Source: Frateuria_A sp051900415 (GTDB taxonomy: Bacteria > Pseudomonadota > Gammaproteobacteria > Xanthomonadales > Rhodanobacteraceae). From it: DNA of 64,000 nt. Position numbers and translations under genes: made by a program. Below the pieces are notes generated by a model. That model had not been told where the DNA came from. It was given only the letters and a program-made list of their open reading frames with translations, and searched no databases. Shown here piece after piece: positions 25,312 to 33,433 of this stretch (positions are counted from its first letter, which is position 1; every line of letters begins with the position of its first letter). Location: NCBI RefSeq assembly GCF_051900415.1, contig NZ_JBHZGL010000015.1, forward strand, positions 35,025-99,024. The letters run 5' to 3'.

Positions 25312-25728
25312 TCACCCGGCAGCCGCTTCCATCGCCTTCGACATATCCATCCAGAACGGCCCCCAGACATGCCCGTCGGGATCGGTCAGGTCGCGGCCGT
25401 ACATGAAACCCAGGTCTTGCACCGGGTTGGCGTCGGCCGTACCACCGTGACCCGCAGCCGCCTCGACCATGGCATCGACCGCCTCCCGGTCGTCCAGCGC
25501 GAGCGCGAGCGACACCTCGCTCGACGTGCGCGGGCAAATGGGGCGGTCGGTGAACGTGCGCCACTTCTCGTGCGTCAGCAGCATCACGTAGATCGCCTCG
25601 CTCCACACCATGCAGGCGGCCGTCGCGTCGGTGAACTGCGGATTGTTGGTGAAGCCCAGCGCCTCGTAGAACGCCACGGAGGCCGGCAGACTGGACACCG
25701 GAAGGTTGATGAAGATCGAGCGGGACAT
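25312..25728 (-). CDS. VOC-family (glyoxalase/bleomycin-resistance-like) protein
   Basis: 138 residues from ATG 25728. MSRSIFINLPVSSLPASVAF, YEALGFTNNPQF and the end DPDGHVWGPFWMDMS are the VOC pattern with the lactoylglutathione-lyase-like layout often named 'glyoxalase family, extradiol dioxygenase-like'. Cytosolic and dimeric by family. Substrate unknown. It is convergent with the small CCGGCSG protein across a REP-like element. Confidence 0.85.
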   Translation of the reverse strand: MSRSIFINLPVSSLPASVAFYEALGFTNNPQFTDATAACMVWSEAIYVMLLTHEKWRTFTDRPICPRTSSEVSLALALDDREAVDAMVEAAAGHGGTADANPVQDLGFMYGRDLTDPDGHVWGPFWMDMSKAMEAAAG

Positions 25729-25912
25729 GGCGGGCACCTCTTCGGTTGGTGTCAGCACGACGAACGATCGCGGCGCGATTCGACGAGCGCGATTTCCTTT
25801 CGCCAGAACGCGCAGCTGTAGGCCAGTCGGCTTCGTCACAAGGCGATCGGCGGGCCCGGCAGTCGGCTTGGCGCACGTCCCGGCAGCCAACCGACGTTCG
25901 TTTCGTCGAACG

Positions 25913-26188
25913 TCAGGGTGATCGAAGCCGGAAAGGCCGGACCAGGTCGTCGAACGCGGGCAGCTGTGTCCCCGCCTTCAGGCCTTCTTCGTACTCCTCG
26001 CGCAGCGCTTGGAGAATGCTTTCGTATTGCCCGAGCATGTCCTGGATCTGCATGTGGTCGCTCAAGGCCTCGTCCGTCGGCTCACCCTCGCGCGCCTGGC
26101 CTGCGCGCAGCTCGAGGGTAAGGTCGCGGATCTTGGCCGCGAGCAGCGGGATCACCACCGCCAGATCACGTTCGCTGATGGCTCGCAT
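25913..26188 (-). CDS. Small protein of the dispersed LP-x-[YF] family, best-preserved copy
   Basis: 91 residues from ATG 26188 with AAGGGCGG upstream. An N-terminal ISERDLAVVIPLLAAKIRDL helix, a middle acidic helix, then LGQYESILQALREEYEEGLK and TQLPAFDDLVRPF. Paralogs: 35121-35375 and 11115-11336, plus a broken copy at 37042-37172 that covers the N-terminal half. All-helical, soluble, unknown function. Multiple copies near mobile-looking DNA suggest an accessory role such as an immunity or antitoxin-like protein (speculative). Confidence 0.7.
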   Translation of the reverse strand: MRAISERDLAVVIPLLAAKIRDLTLELRAGQAREGEPTDEALSDHMQIQDMLGQYESILQALREEYEEGLKAGTQLPAFDDLVRPFRLRSP

Positions 26189-26453
26189 GGCGCCGCCCTT
26201 CAAATGAGGAAAATGACCGCGCCCCGCTCGGCGTGAACCGACATCATCAGCGCATTTTTTCTTATGTCTAGCAATTTCAATCCCTTGCGTGCGAGCCCTA
26301 TGGCGCGCCGTCCCTGCTTCCCTCGCTCTCTTTGCCGTCTGACAGCCCGCCACCGGGCTCGTGTCGTGCCCGTGTCGGGCCGCTGTCGTCACGCAGAATG
26401 ACTTGCGGCAGGATGATGGCGCAGACCGAGCACCTTACAACGGGGAACATTCA

Positions 26454-27000
26454 TGCAGATCAATAGCGCCCGACTCCGCGAGCTGCGCACCGCCCGCCAG
26501 TGGTGCAGGAGCAGGTGGCCGAACTGAGCGGTCTGAACCTGCGTACCATCCAGCGCCTCGAATCGGGCGCCAAGGTTTCCACCGAATCGCTGCGGGCACT
26601 GGCCGCCGTGTTCGACGTGCCGGCCGAGAGCCTGCTGGTCGGCGACCCGGCCCCCAGCCAGCCAGCGATCAAGGCGATACGTGAAGGCGTGTTGCGCGGC
26701 CTGGAATTCACCGGCACGACCCCGCGCGCGGCGTTCTGGTGGTTCGCACTCGCCTTGGCGATGGTGCTGGCCTTCGCCCAACTGGTTTCCGAAGTGACCG
26801 GCCCGCTTCCGCTGCAGATCGCCTCCCTCATCGTGCTGCTGCCGTGGATCGCGGCATGCACCCGGCGCCTTCGCGACGCCGGTCTCAGCCCCTGGTGGCA
26901 ACTCATCAGCCTGGTGCCGGTGGGCGGCATCCTGGTGCTGCTCTACCTGCTCACCTACCCGACCAGGGCCGCGGATCCAGTCAAGGCGACGGCAGGCTGA
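26454..27000 (+). pseudogene. XRE-type HTH fused to a DUF805 membrane domain, with a frameshift
   Basis: ATG 26454 opens MQINSARLRELRTARQW, the usual start of an XRE HTH, but hits a stop after 24 codons. One base appears missing at about 26501-26505: restoring it joins ...RTARQW to QEQVAELSGLNLRTIQRLES, the rest of the HTH, in the frame open to 27000. A DUF805-like membrane domain follows (AFWWFALALAMVLAFAQL; WIAACTRRLRDAGLSPWW). The second frame could be translated alone from GTG 26500, but would lack helix 1. Either a real pseudogene or a sequencing error. Confidence 0.7.
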
Positions 27001-27154
27001 GCGATCACCGATCCGGGGTCGTTCGCCCCGCCCAACCGCTTGATTCGACGAAAAGGCCGAGGCCGCCTTCATCGAGGTTCGGCGCACGGCTCACACGGCT
27101 CCGACCGCGGGTTACGCAGTCTTGGCGCACATGCCATACGTGGGAGGCTGGTCG

Positions 27155-27652
27155 ATGGAAATGCGAACGAGCGGGAAGACAGGCCACACTCTCCTCCCCG
27201 CCAGCGCCCTGGTCACCGGTACCGTAGCGAGCCTCGCTTCGGCGGCCGCCCTGGCGCTGCTGGCCAGGCTTGAAGACAAAAGCGCCCTGCAGCCGATCAA
27301 CGCGACGAGCCATTGGCTGCATGGCGAGAAAGCCGCCAAGTGCGACGAGCTCGATGTCACGCACACCCTGATCGGCTTCGCGACCCACTACGCATCGGCC
27401 GTGTTCTGGGCGCTGCCCTTTGAGATCTGGCGAGCCAGGCGCCGGCCGGTGTCGGCCAGCACCCTCTTGCGTGGCGCCTCGACGACGGCGGCGGTCGCCG
27501 CAGTCATCGACTACGGCGTCACCCCGAAGCGGTTCACTCCCGGATGGGAGCTCGTGCTTAGCAAGCGCTCCATGGTGATTGCCTATGCCGCACTGGCGCT
27601 TGGCCTGGCCTCCGGCGGGAAGCTCGCGGAGTGTCTGACTGGCGGCCATTGA
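27155..27652 (+). CDS. Small integral membrane protein, unknown
   Basis: 165 residues from ATG 27155, chosen because GGGAGG lies about 8 bases upstream. Three hydrophobic segments (about 16-36, 76-96 and 135-152). In the first third LQPINATSHWLHGEKAA contains a His pair; later HTLIGFATHYASAVFW has another His, so membrane-embedded histidines are a feature. No family recognised. It stands alone between the HTH/DUF805 remnant and a convergent lipoprotein gene. Confidence 0.65.
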   Translation: MEMRTSGKTGHTLLPASALVTGTVASLASAAALALLARLEDKSALQPINATSHWLHGEKAAKCDELDVTHTLIGFATHYASAVFWALPFEIWRARRRPVSASTLLRGASTTAAVAAVIDYGVTPKRFTPGWELVLSKRSMVIAYAALALGLASGGKLAECLTGGH

Positions 27653-27766
27653 ACCGTTTGCGGCACCGGGTATCACCCTGGAATCCAAGGAGTGAGCTGC
27701 CCTGTGTCTGGCGGCCCCGCCCTGTTTGGCGTTCCCTACCAAAGTCCGGCTCAAAAGCCATGGGTA

Positions 27767-28204
27767 CTAGCCGCTTACACCGAAGAACTCGCGGGCGCGC
27801 TCCTTTTCTGCCGCGGTGGGCCGATACTCGTGCCAGTTATCGGTAGCGTTTGCCTTGTAGCGAATGACGCCGTTCTCGGCGTCGATTTCGTAGTAAGGAA
27901 ACACGCCACGCAGGTTGAAAAACGCTGCCGGCGCAAAAAGCAGGATATCGGCAGCCAGTCGGCCGCCGTGGAAGCGCAGCGGGAGGATGCCGTAAAGCGG
28001 GTCATGGCCAGGGCTTTCGGCCTTGAACTCATAGTTGCCGAAGCTGGTGTCTTTCAGGCGCACTGTCGAAGGCACCGCGGGTGCTTCGTGTTTCACCGCC
28101 AGCCGTGTGTCCGGTGCCGTCGAGCTGATATGCGTCATCGTCGAGCACGCTGCGAGTGCAACCACCAGGCATCCGACGCCCGCGGTCCTTACGAAAGAAT
28201 ACAT
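27767..28204 (-). CDS. Predicted lipoprotein, unknown
   Basis: 145 residues from ATG 28204. Signal peptide with lipobox VALAAC, Cys about residue 20, followed by STMTHISST. The mature part contains GNYEFKAESPGHDPLYGILP and aromatic beta-strand-like segments (FFNLRGVFPYYEID). Probably outer-membrane anchored and facing the periplasm. No family recognised. Convergent with the membrane protein upstream. Confidence 0.7.
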   Translation of the reverse strand: MYSFVRTAGVGCLVVALAACSTMTHISSTAPDTRLAVKHEAPAVPSTVRLKDTSFGNYEFKAESPGHDPLYGILPLRFHGGRLAADILLFAPAAFFNLRGVFPYYEIDAENGVIRYKANATDNWHEYRPTAAEKERAREFFGVSG

Positions 28205-28320
28205 GTTGTCCCCTGTATTTGACGGCACCTGTCGATGCCGCTACCCACTATAGGGGATGCTTCCGGACCAAACCACACGGAAACAAGTTCACTCGCACAG
28301 CTGCAGTCGGGTCCCAGGTT

Positions 28321-29658
28321 TCAGTGGACCCGGCGATACACCCTCGCGGCAACGTGATTCGGATCGCCGCTGAGTGAACCGATTTCGATCATGTAGTTGC
28401 GGGCGTGGAGCAAAAAGCGCGCGCGATCCGTATCGTCCGACTCCGCGCCTTTACACTGCATCAGCACTTGCTTGTAGCGTTTGCTTGGATCGAGTTCAGC
28501 GAGCACCTTATCCGCGTACTTGCCGGTGTAACCAGCGAGCGCGGTGTATTGCGTTCTACCCGGATCTGGCACGTAGGTCACGCCGCCGCTGTAGCGCAAC
28601 GTGCAATTGGAAACGTCAGGAAACACCATCAAAGCCGTGGCCGCCACCGTGTTGATGACCATGCCCCCGTGACGATAGCGGATCACCGCACGCCCCTTCA
28701 CCGGCTGCAAGGGCTGGTTCCAGTCAGGCGTTTGCGCGATAAGTTTCCAACGCCCGAGCCATACGGAGTTGAGCCGCCCGGTGGTGGTCGTCATGCCTTC
28801 GGGCACCCACTCGTAATGGCCGATGCGGTGGAGAAGAAACACGGCCCAGCGAGGATCACGCCTCAGCCATTTGTCCATTGCCGTGTCGAGCGCGTTGAAT
28901 GTGGAGGCCCATTCCTTGCGGTGATCGGCAATACCTATCGCCGGGTCCCAAAGCTTAGATCCGCCACGATAGTAGCTTTCAGGTCCAAAGGTCAGGTAAC
29001 CCGGTGTCAGCGGCTGGCGATTCAACCGCAACTTGGCCAAAGCCTCAAATGCCTGAGAAAAATTATCGAAGCCGTTATTGAGGTACCGCAAATCGACAGT
29101 GAAGGCGCGCGGCGCGTTCTGCAACACTTTGCTGGGTACAAAAAACGGTACCAGGCTGCGCGTATGGTTGGGAACGGCCGGCATAAAGCCGATTGAGCGA
29201 AGGCGCGCGATGGCGGCGTTCCTTTTGTCCGAGTCGGTGTCACACGTTGCCCCGATGTCGTGGCGGTCGAGAACGGGTGTCGTGTCACAGTTGCGCATGA
29301 TCACTTCGGCGATCGGATCGCCCAATTGCATCGAACGCAAGATCACCGGGCGCCAGGCACGATTGAATGCAGCGTCAACCCTTTCCGAGACCGCCTTCAA
29401 ACGATCGAAGTGCTTCCTGCACCGTTCGTACGCACGCTCCTCGGCTTTGGTTTCGCCAGAATGCCCTGTAAACCTGTATTCGCATGGGCTTATGGCAGCG
29501 TAGTAGTGTGACTCGGCGCGTGCCACGTCGCGACGCAGCCGCCACACATCGATGAAGCCGCGCGCGTCGGTTTTCGGCGCGAATCGCATCGGCTTGGCCG
29601 CGGCGCATGGTGCAAAGGCGATTAGCAGGGCAGCGATCGTCGTAAGGCGTACCTGCAT
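28321..29658 (-). CDS. Secreted hypothetical protein of 445 residues
   Basis: Signal peptide 1-21 (MQVRLTTIAALLIAFAPCAA, AK). Mature part contains several cysteines in possible disulfide spacing (SPCEYRF, YERCRKHF, NCDTT, GATCDTD, SNCTLRY, MQCKGAE) and aromatic-rich segments (HRIGHYEWVPEGM). Codon use and GC (about 58%) are below the window average, suggesting acquisition. No catalytic motif recognised. Upstream of it a 246-base gap separates a divergent membrane-anchored gene. Confidence 0.7.
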   Translation of the reverse strand: MQVRLTTIAALLIAFAPCAAAKPMRFAPKTDARGFIDVWRLRRDVARAESHYYAAISPCEYRFTGHSGETKAEERAYERCRKHFDRLKAVSERVDAAFNRAWRPVILRSMQLGDPIAEVIMRNCDTTPVLDRHDIGATCDTDSDKRNAAIARLRSIGFMPAVPNHTRSLVPFFVPSKVLQNAPRAFTVDLRYLNNGFDNFSQAFEALAKLRLNRQPLTPGYLTFGPESYYRGGSKLWDPAIGIADHRKEWASTFNALDTAMDKWLRRDPRWAVFLLHRIGHYEWVPEGMTTTTGRLNSVWLGRWKLIAQTPDWNQPLQPVKGRAVIRYRHGGMVINTVAATALMVFPDVSNCTLRYSGGVTYVPDPGRTQYTALAGYTGKYADKVLAELDPSKRYKQVLMQCKGAESDDTDRARFLLHARNYMIEIGSLSGDPNHVAARVYRRVH

Positions 29659-29904
29659 GTTTTTAATGCCTTGAGCTAAAACAAGGCGTCCATTTTGGCA
29701 TACCCATCGACTTGATTATCGACACCGCCAGCGCGCATGCGTGGTGTCACCAAATTGCGCCTGCGCAAACTAACGGACAGATGGATCTGCACCACGCTGG
29801 CACCTGCATGCGTGAGTGCTGTACCGTCGAAAAACTGCGCCCGCACGGCGGCAGCTACATCACCGCCCCGACGCAGCCTCCCCCACAGTGAAGGAAAACG
29901 CCGC

Positions 29905-30627
29905 ATGTCCGATTCGAACGACGTTCGCATGGAAGATTGGAGCCGCCTGCAACGGGAGGTAGCGCGCTTGCGCGTCCTGGTCATCCTCGCCCTGCTGGCG
30001 GTCATTGCGCTGGCCGCTCTTTCGCTATGGCGCAAGCCGGGTACCTCGACGCGGACGGACACGATCCTCCGCGCACAAGGCCTGGTGATCACCGACGCCA
30101 AGGGACACGACCGCATCCTGATCGGCGCGCCGGTGCCGGCCAGCAACGACCGCACGCGCAAGGACGATGCCTCCGACGGCATCATCTTCCTTGGCGCGAC
30201 CGGCGCCGATCGCCTGGCGCTCGGGCAACTCCCTTCGCTGCACATCGGCGGCAAGACCTATAAGCGCCACGGTGGCGACAGCTACGGAGTGACGCTCTAC
30301 GACGACAAGGGCAGCGAGCGTGGCGGCATGGCATACATGGGTTCGGGGCGCGTTGGCATCGCGCTCGACCGCGGCGCGCCTCCCTACGAGGCCGTTGGCC
30401 TGATGGTCGACGACACCCGCAACTTCGCCGGCATGTACATCAGCTACGGTGACCCCAAGGCGCGCGGCCCAGCCTTCGAGCTGGGCACCGATGCCGGCAG
30501 CGTCCATGCCCAGTTCGGCGGCAAGGACGGCCTGCCCCGCGCCCGGTTGAACGTCGACGGCACGGCCAAGCCCGCGTGGCAGTTCAACGATGCCGCGCAG
30601 GCCACTAAAGTCGCGCAGAACCCGTAG
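29905..30627 (+). CDS. Membrane-anchored periplasmic protein, unknown
   Basis: 240 residues from ATG 29905 (AAGGAAAA upstream). A short cytosolic segment, one membrane helix at about 23-43 (VLVILALLAVIALAALSLW), then a beta-rich domain of repeated short strands (RAQGLVITDAKGHDRILIGA; GSERGGMAYMGSGRVGIALD). The repeated 'D-x-x-G-x-x-R-x-x-I/L' strands look like a small beta-solenoid. Its 3' end has a degraded copy at 42880-42973. No family recognised. Confidence 0.7.
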   Translation: MSDSNDVRMEDWSRLQREVARLRVLVILALLAVIALAALSLWRKPGTSTRTDTILRAQGLVITDAKGHDRILIGAPVPASNDRTRKDDASDGIIFLGATGADRLALGQLPSLHIGGKTYKRHGGDSYGVTLYDDKGSERGGMAYMGSGRVGIALDRGAPPYEAVGLMVDDTRNFAGMYISYGDPKARGPAFELGTDAGSVHAQFGGKDGLPRARLNVDGTAKPAWQFNDAAQATKVAQNP

Positions 30628-30746
30628 GCGCCGCCCCATCGGTGCCCGATGCCCAGCGACCGGCTGCGCATCGGGCATCGCCCAAGGTGACGCAACCTGG
30701 ACAGGGCCCGGTTCGTCTCCACCAATCCAGCAAGCGCCCCTGGCAC

Positions 30747-31325
30747 TTATCCCGGAAAGCGGCAGAAGCGACAGCCGCACGGTTGCTCACGCGTCGGTCG
30801 AGCCATATCCACGCGAACCCGCGTGCCAAGCACCCTGGGCAAAAGGTCCATGGCCAGCTGCACGTCTTCGACGGAACTCAGCCCAAGGCGGAGCTTCCCC
30901 AACTTCCGATGGCGAATGTGCAGCAAAGCCTGGTGGCTGTGATCGGAATAGGCACGCGCGTGATGATCGGAGCGCGCGCCGATGCGCACCTCCTGGAAAC
31001 CACCGGTATGGAGCCGCACGTTGGCCGGATGATCGGCGATCAGGCGCGCAAGCGGCGTGCGGTCCAACTGCTGACCGCGGACTTCATTCTGCCGAGCCGG
31101 ATCGAGCCTGCGCTCCAGGCCTTTCCCCAGCGCGCGCGACAAAAGCCCCTCGACCCCCACCGCCCCGGCACGCGCACGGGATACAAACCTTGCCCCCGCC
31201 ATGCCCTCGCCACCCTTCCCTGCCCAGATAAAGACAAGCTCATGGCGGCACACGTAGATGCGGTAAAGCCGGTTGGCCTTGCATGCAAACGTGGCCAGCG
31301 CGTGGAAATAAGGCACCTCTTCCAA
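30747..31325 (-). CDS. Hypothetical protein, TTG start or frameshifted N-terminus
   Basis: 192 residues if started at TTG 31325 with GGGAGG 5 bases upstream. PYFHALATFACKANRLYRIY and CRHELVFIWAGKGGEGMAGA look like a genuine conserved domain. In the same frame homology-like sequence (ARQLWEAAL) continues upstream without an ATG before a stop, while an ATG at 31369 in another frame gives MDTAAP. A one- or two-base indel near 31352 would join the two, so the N-terminus may be frameshifted. Function unknown; soluble. Confidence 0.55.
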   Translation of the reverse strand: MEEVPYFHALATFACKANRLYRIYVCRHELVFIWAGKGGEGMAGARFVSRARAGAVGVEGLLSRALGKGLERRLDPARQNEVRGQQLDRTPLARLIADHPANVRLHTGGFQEVRIGARSDHHARAYSDHSHQALLHIRHRKLGKLRLGLSSVEDVQLAMDLLPRVLGTRVRVDMARPTREQPCGCRFCRFPG

Positions 31326-31504
31326 TGCAGCCTCCCAGAGTTGTCGAGCGGTGGTGCGGCGGTGTCCATGTTAGGACTCGAGCCAGTTTTTTTACCTTGT
31401 TATCGCGTCCCAAAAAATGTTCCGGAAAGAGGCGCTAATCGGCGAATCAGCGGCCGGGACAAAAGGGCTTTGAACCCTTGCTCCGAAGGCGCGCGCCTAT
31501 CGGC
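31326..31504. other. Gap with no supported gene
   Basis: Contains the possible lost start of the upstream gene (ATG 31369, minus strand) and an AT-rich patch near 31388-31420. Nothing else is supported. Confidence 0.4.
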
Positions 31505-31680
31505 GCATACCGCTCAGCAAGCTGGTCGCGAGCGAATGCAGATCGCTCACAAAAAGCTGAAGCAATATCCCGCGCCGCAAGAATTTACGTGGCGATCGAG
31601 CCCAGCAGAAGCGCCCGCATTCGCGGGGCCGGACCCAGACCGCTCGAACCGGATCAGGGGACTACCGGCTGGGAGGGCAG
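31505..31680 (+). repeat. Orphan copy of the leader found before the beta-propeller gene at 53823
   Basis: From about 31541 the sequence (GCTCACAAAAAGCTGAAGCA, CGCGCCGC.AGAA, CGTGGCGATCGAGCCCA, GACCAGACCG-like) matches 53681-53800 at roughly 75% identity. There the segment precedes a signal-peptide gene. Here no gene follows, so it is either a remnant of a lost paralog or an independent repeated element. Confidence 0.6.
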
Positions 31681-31752
31681 GCGTTCACACGGGACGCCTC
31701 CTGGAGGAGTTCCCCCTTACGTAGGCTGCACCGGACGGTGCGTCTGAAGTAG

Positions 31753-31802
31753 ACGGGTCAGGTTCTTTCATCGAAGGGAAAAGAAGAACCTGGCCCCGTT
31801 TC
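31753..31802. repeat. Palindromic element, type B (GGGTCAGGTTC)
   Basis: ACGGGTCAGGTTCTT at the left and AAGAACCTGGCCCCGTT at the right form an imperfect inverted repeat of about 50 bp. It ends 38 bases downstream of the stop of the gene at 31841. Other copies or halves: 37319, 42697, 46601, 47564. Confidence 0.75.
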
Positions 31803-31840
31803 AGTCGAGTTTCTATCGTCGTCCCTGGCTGGAGCCCGCA

Positions 31841-32293
31841 TCACACCTCTTTTTCCAGATCCAGCCACGCCTTGCACAACAACGGTCGCTTGCGCCGTGC
31901 CGGGAACGCATTGCCCCAGAGCCGCCACCGGGGCGTATCGGCAATCTCCAGCCGCCAGCGCTCGTGACTGTCGAAGAACGAGAAGGCCAAGGCATTGGCG
32001 GCGACTACCGCAACATGATCGAGCACGCCTGCCGTATAGGGAGCGGAAAGCTCGATGCTGTCGAGCAGGCGCAGTTCACCGTCCAGGTAATGGACGTGGA
32101 GCGCTTCTTCGTAGGGATTGCCCTCGGTAAGCAGCAGCAGATGCCTGTCGCCGAACCGGTACTGGCGCTCGATCACCTTGCCGGCCACCCGCGCCGTGCG
32201 TCCCAAACCGGCGCTCTCGACCCATGCGGTCACCGGTTGCCCGGGCATCTGCAGTACACGGGCCACCCGGATCGAACCTGCCGGCTCGAGCAT
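31841..32293 (-). CDS. Hypothetical protein, likely partner of the Gly-rich membrane protein
   Basis: 150 residues from ATG 32293, which lies 3 bases after the stop of the preceding gene; a GTG at 32308 would extend it by five residues and overlap. Beta-rich and soluble (HLLLLTEGNPYEEALHVHYL, TPRWRLWGNAFPARRKRPLL). Tight coupling to the upstream membrane-active-looking protein suggests an immunity or accessory role (inference). No family recognised. Confidence 0.65.
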   Translation of the reverse strand: MLEPAGSIRVARVLQMPGQPVTAWVESAGLGRTARVAGKVIERQYRFGDRHLLLLTEGNPYEEALHVHYLDGELRLLDSIELSAPYTAGVLDHVAVVAANALAFSFFDSHERWRLEIADTPRWRLWGNAFPARRKRPLLCKAWLDLEKEV

Positions 32294-32295
32294 CT

Positions 32296-33000
32296 TCAGA
32301 ACGCCCACCCGAAGGCGACATCCGCACCCATGGCGCCGAGCGCGCCACCGATAAACACACCGATGGTCACGCAGACCGGCGCCCCGGGACCACAGGCCAG
32401 CCCCGCCAGTGCGCCACCCGCCGCACCACCAGCAAAGCCGCCGCCGAAGACCACTCCTTCCCTGGCGATGGCCCTGGGCTTGTCCTTCGCCTCGGCGACG
32501 TTGTACACGGCTACCCCGATGGAAACGATCACCAGCCCGCGCCCCAGCCGACCGAGCCGGGTCGCCGCGACGTTGACTCCTGGTCGTGCCCGGCCCGCGC
32601 TTTCGATGATCTCCAGATAGACCTGATTCCTGCTCGCCTCGGGCAGCGACTCGAAAGCAACGCCGAATCGGGAGCGGGCGTATTTCTCCGTCAGCTCCAG
32701 CAACGTCAGCCCTTCCTTCTTCAGGCCAACCGCCTTCGCCAGTCCGATGTCGCTCGACTGGAGACGCTGCGCCGCCAGGATCTGGTTTCGAAGCGCATGC
32801 ACCTGCTGCGCCGCGGCCTCGGGCGGGACGGTCCCGGCGGCAACCATGGCCCGGTATTCGCGGCTCAGGCGCTGCGTCTGCTGGATGTAGTTGGCCCTCA
32901 CCTTCGCGTCCTTGATGAATCGGGTCGCGAAATTCAGCGTTTCAGACTCGAGCAACGACAGTTCCGCGTCGAGGGCTCTGTTCCGGGAGTTCGGGTTCAT
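32296..33000 (-). CDS. Protein with helical N-terminus and Gly-rich membrane-inserting C-terminus
   Basis: 234 residues from ATG 33000. Residues 1-150 are charged and helical (LNFATRFIKDAKVRANYIQQ). From about 160 it turns hydrophobic, then glycine-zipper-like: GGGFAGGAAGGALAGLACGP, CVTIGVFIGGALGAMGADVA, ending FGWAF. Such Gly-zipper tails with a CGPG-x-x-VC hairpin are common in contact-dependent or secreted toxins and their carriers. The gene directly downstream would then be the immunity protein. No adjacent secretion marker (PAAR, Rhs, VgrG) is seen. Function is therefore open. Confidence 0.65.
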   Translation of the reverse strand: MNPNSRNRALDAELSLLESETLNFATRFIKDAKVRANYIQQTQRLSREYRAMVAAGTVPPEAAAQQVHALRNQILAAQRLQSSDIGLAKAVGLKKEGLTLLELTEKYARSRFGVAFESLPEASRNQVYLEIIESAGRARPGVNVAATRLGRLGRGLVIVSIGVAVYNVAEAKDKPRAIAREGVVFGGGFAGGAAGGALAGLACGPGAPVCVTIGVFIGGALGAMGADVAFGWAF

Positions 33001-33433
33001 CCCTGATCCTTCATGCCTGTCAGATGAGTAAAAAGTGGGGTTCAGAACCGAGTTTGAAGTGCACGGGAACAATGCATATCGATGATAAAGCCGGGAACCG
33101 ACCCAGACGAAAAGGATATCGCTTACGCCCGACGCCTAGAAATCTAATGGCGGCGCCGGCCTTTGGGGCGCAAGTGAGGCGTCCAGGAAGAAACCGATGG
33201 ACTCGCCAAGTTGCTGTCCGGCCCCCTTCCCCGCCCCTTCCGAGAGCACGATCAACTCCCAGACTGCCCTGGTCTGGCGCGACATTGGCGCAGGTGTCCG
33301 AACACAACGGCGTCGGGACAAACCGTTTCCTTTCGCTTCTTTTGGAGCTCCGCTGTCCAGATCGGCCCCGTCACGCCACCACGGCAGCCTGACACTAAGA
33401 TGCTTCCGGTCGCTCGAATAAGGAACCGTGCAG
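33001..33433. other. Gap between divergent genes, no supported gene
   Basis: A degenerate type-C-like fragment (GGGTTCAGAACCGAGTTTGA, AGTGCAC) lies near 33038-33066. Several short frames exist but none has an RBS plus protein-like composition. The sugar dehydrogenase promoter should be in the last 100 bases. Confidence 0.4.
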
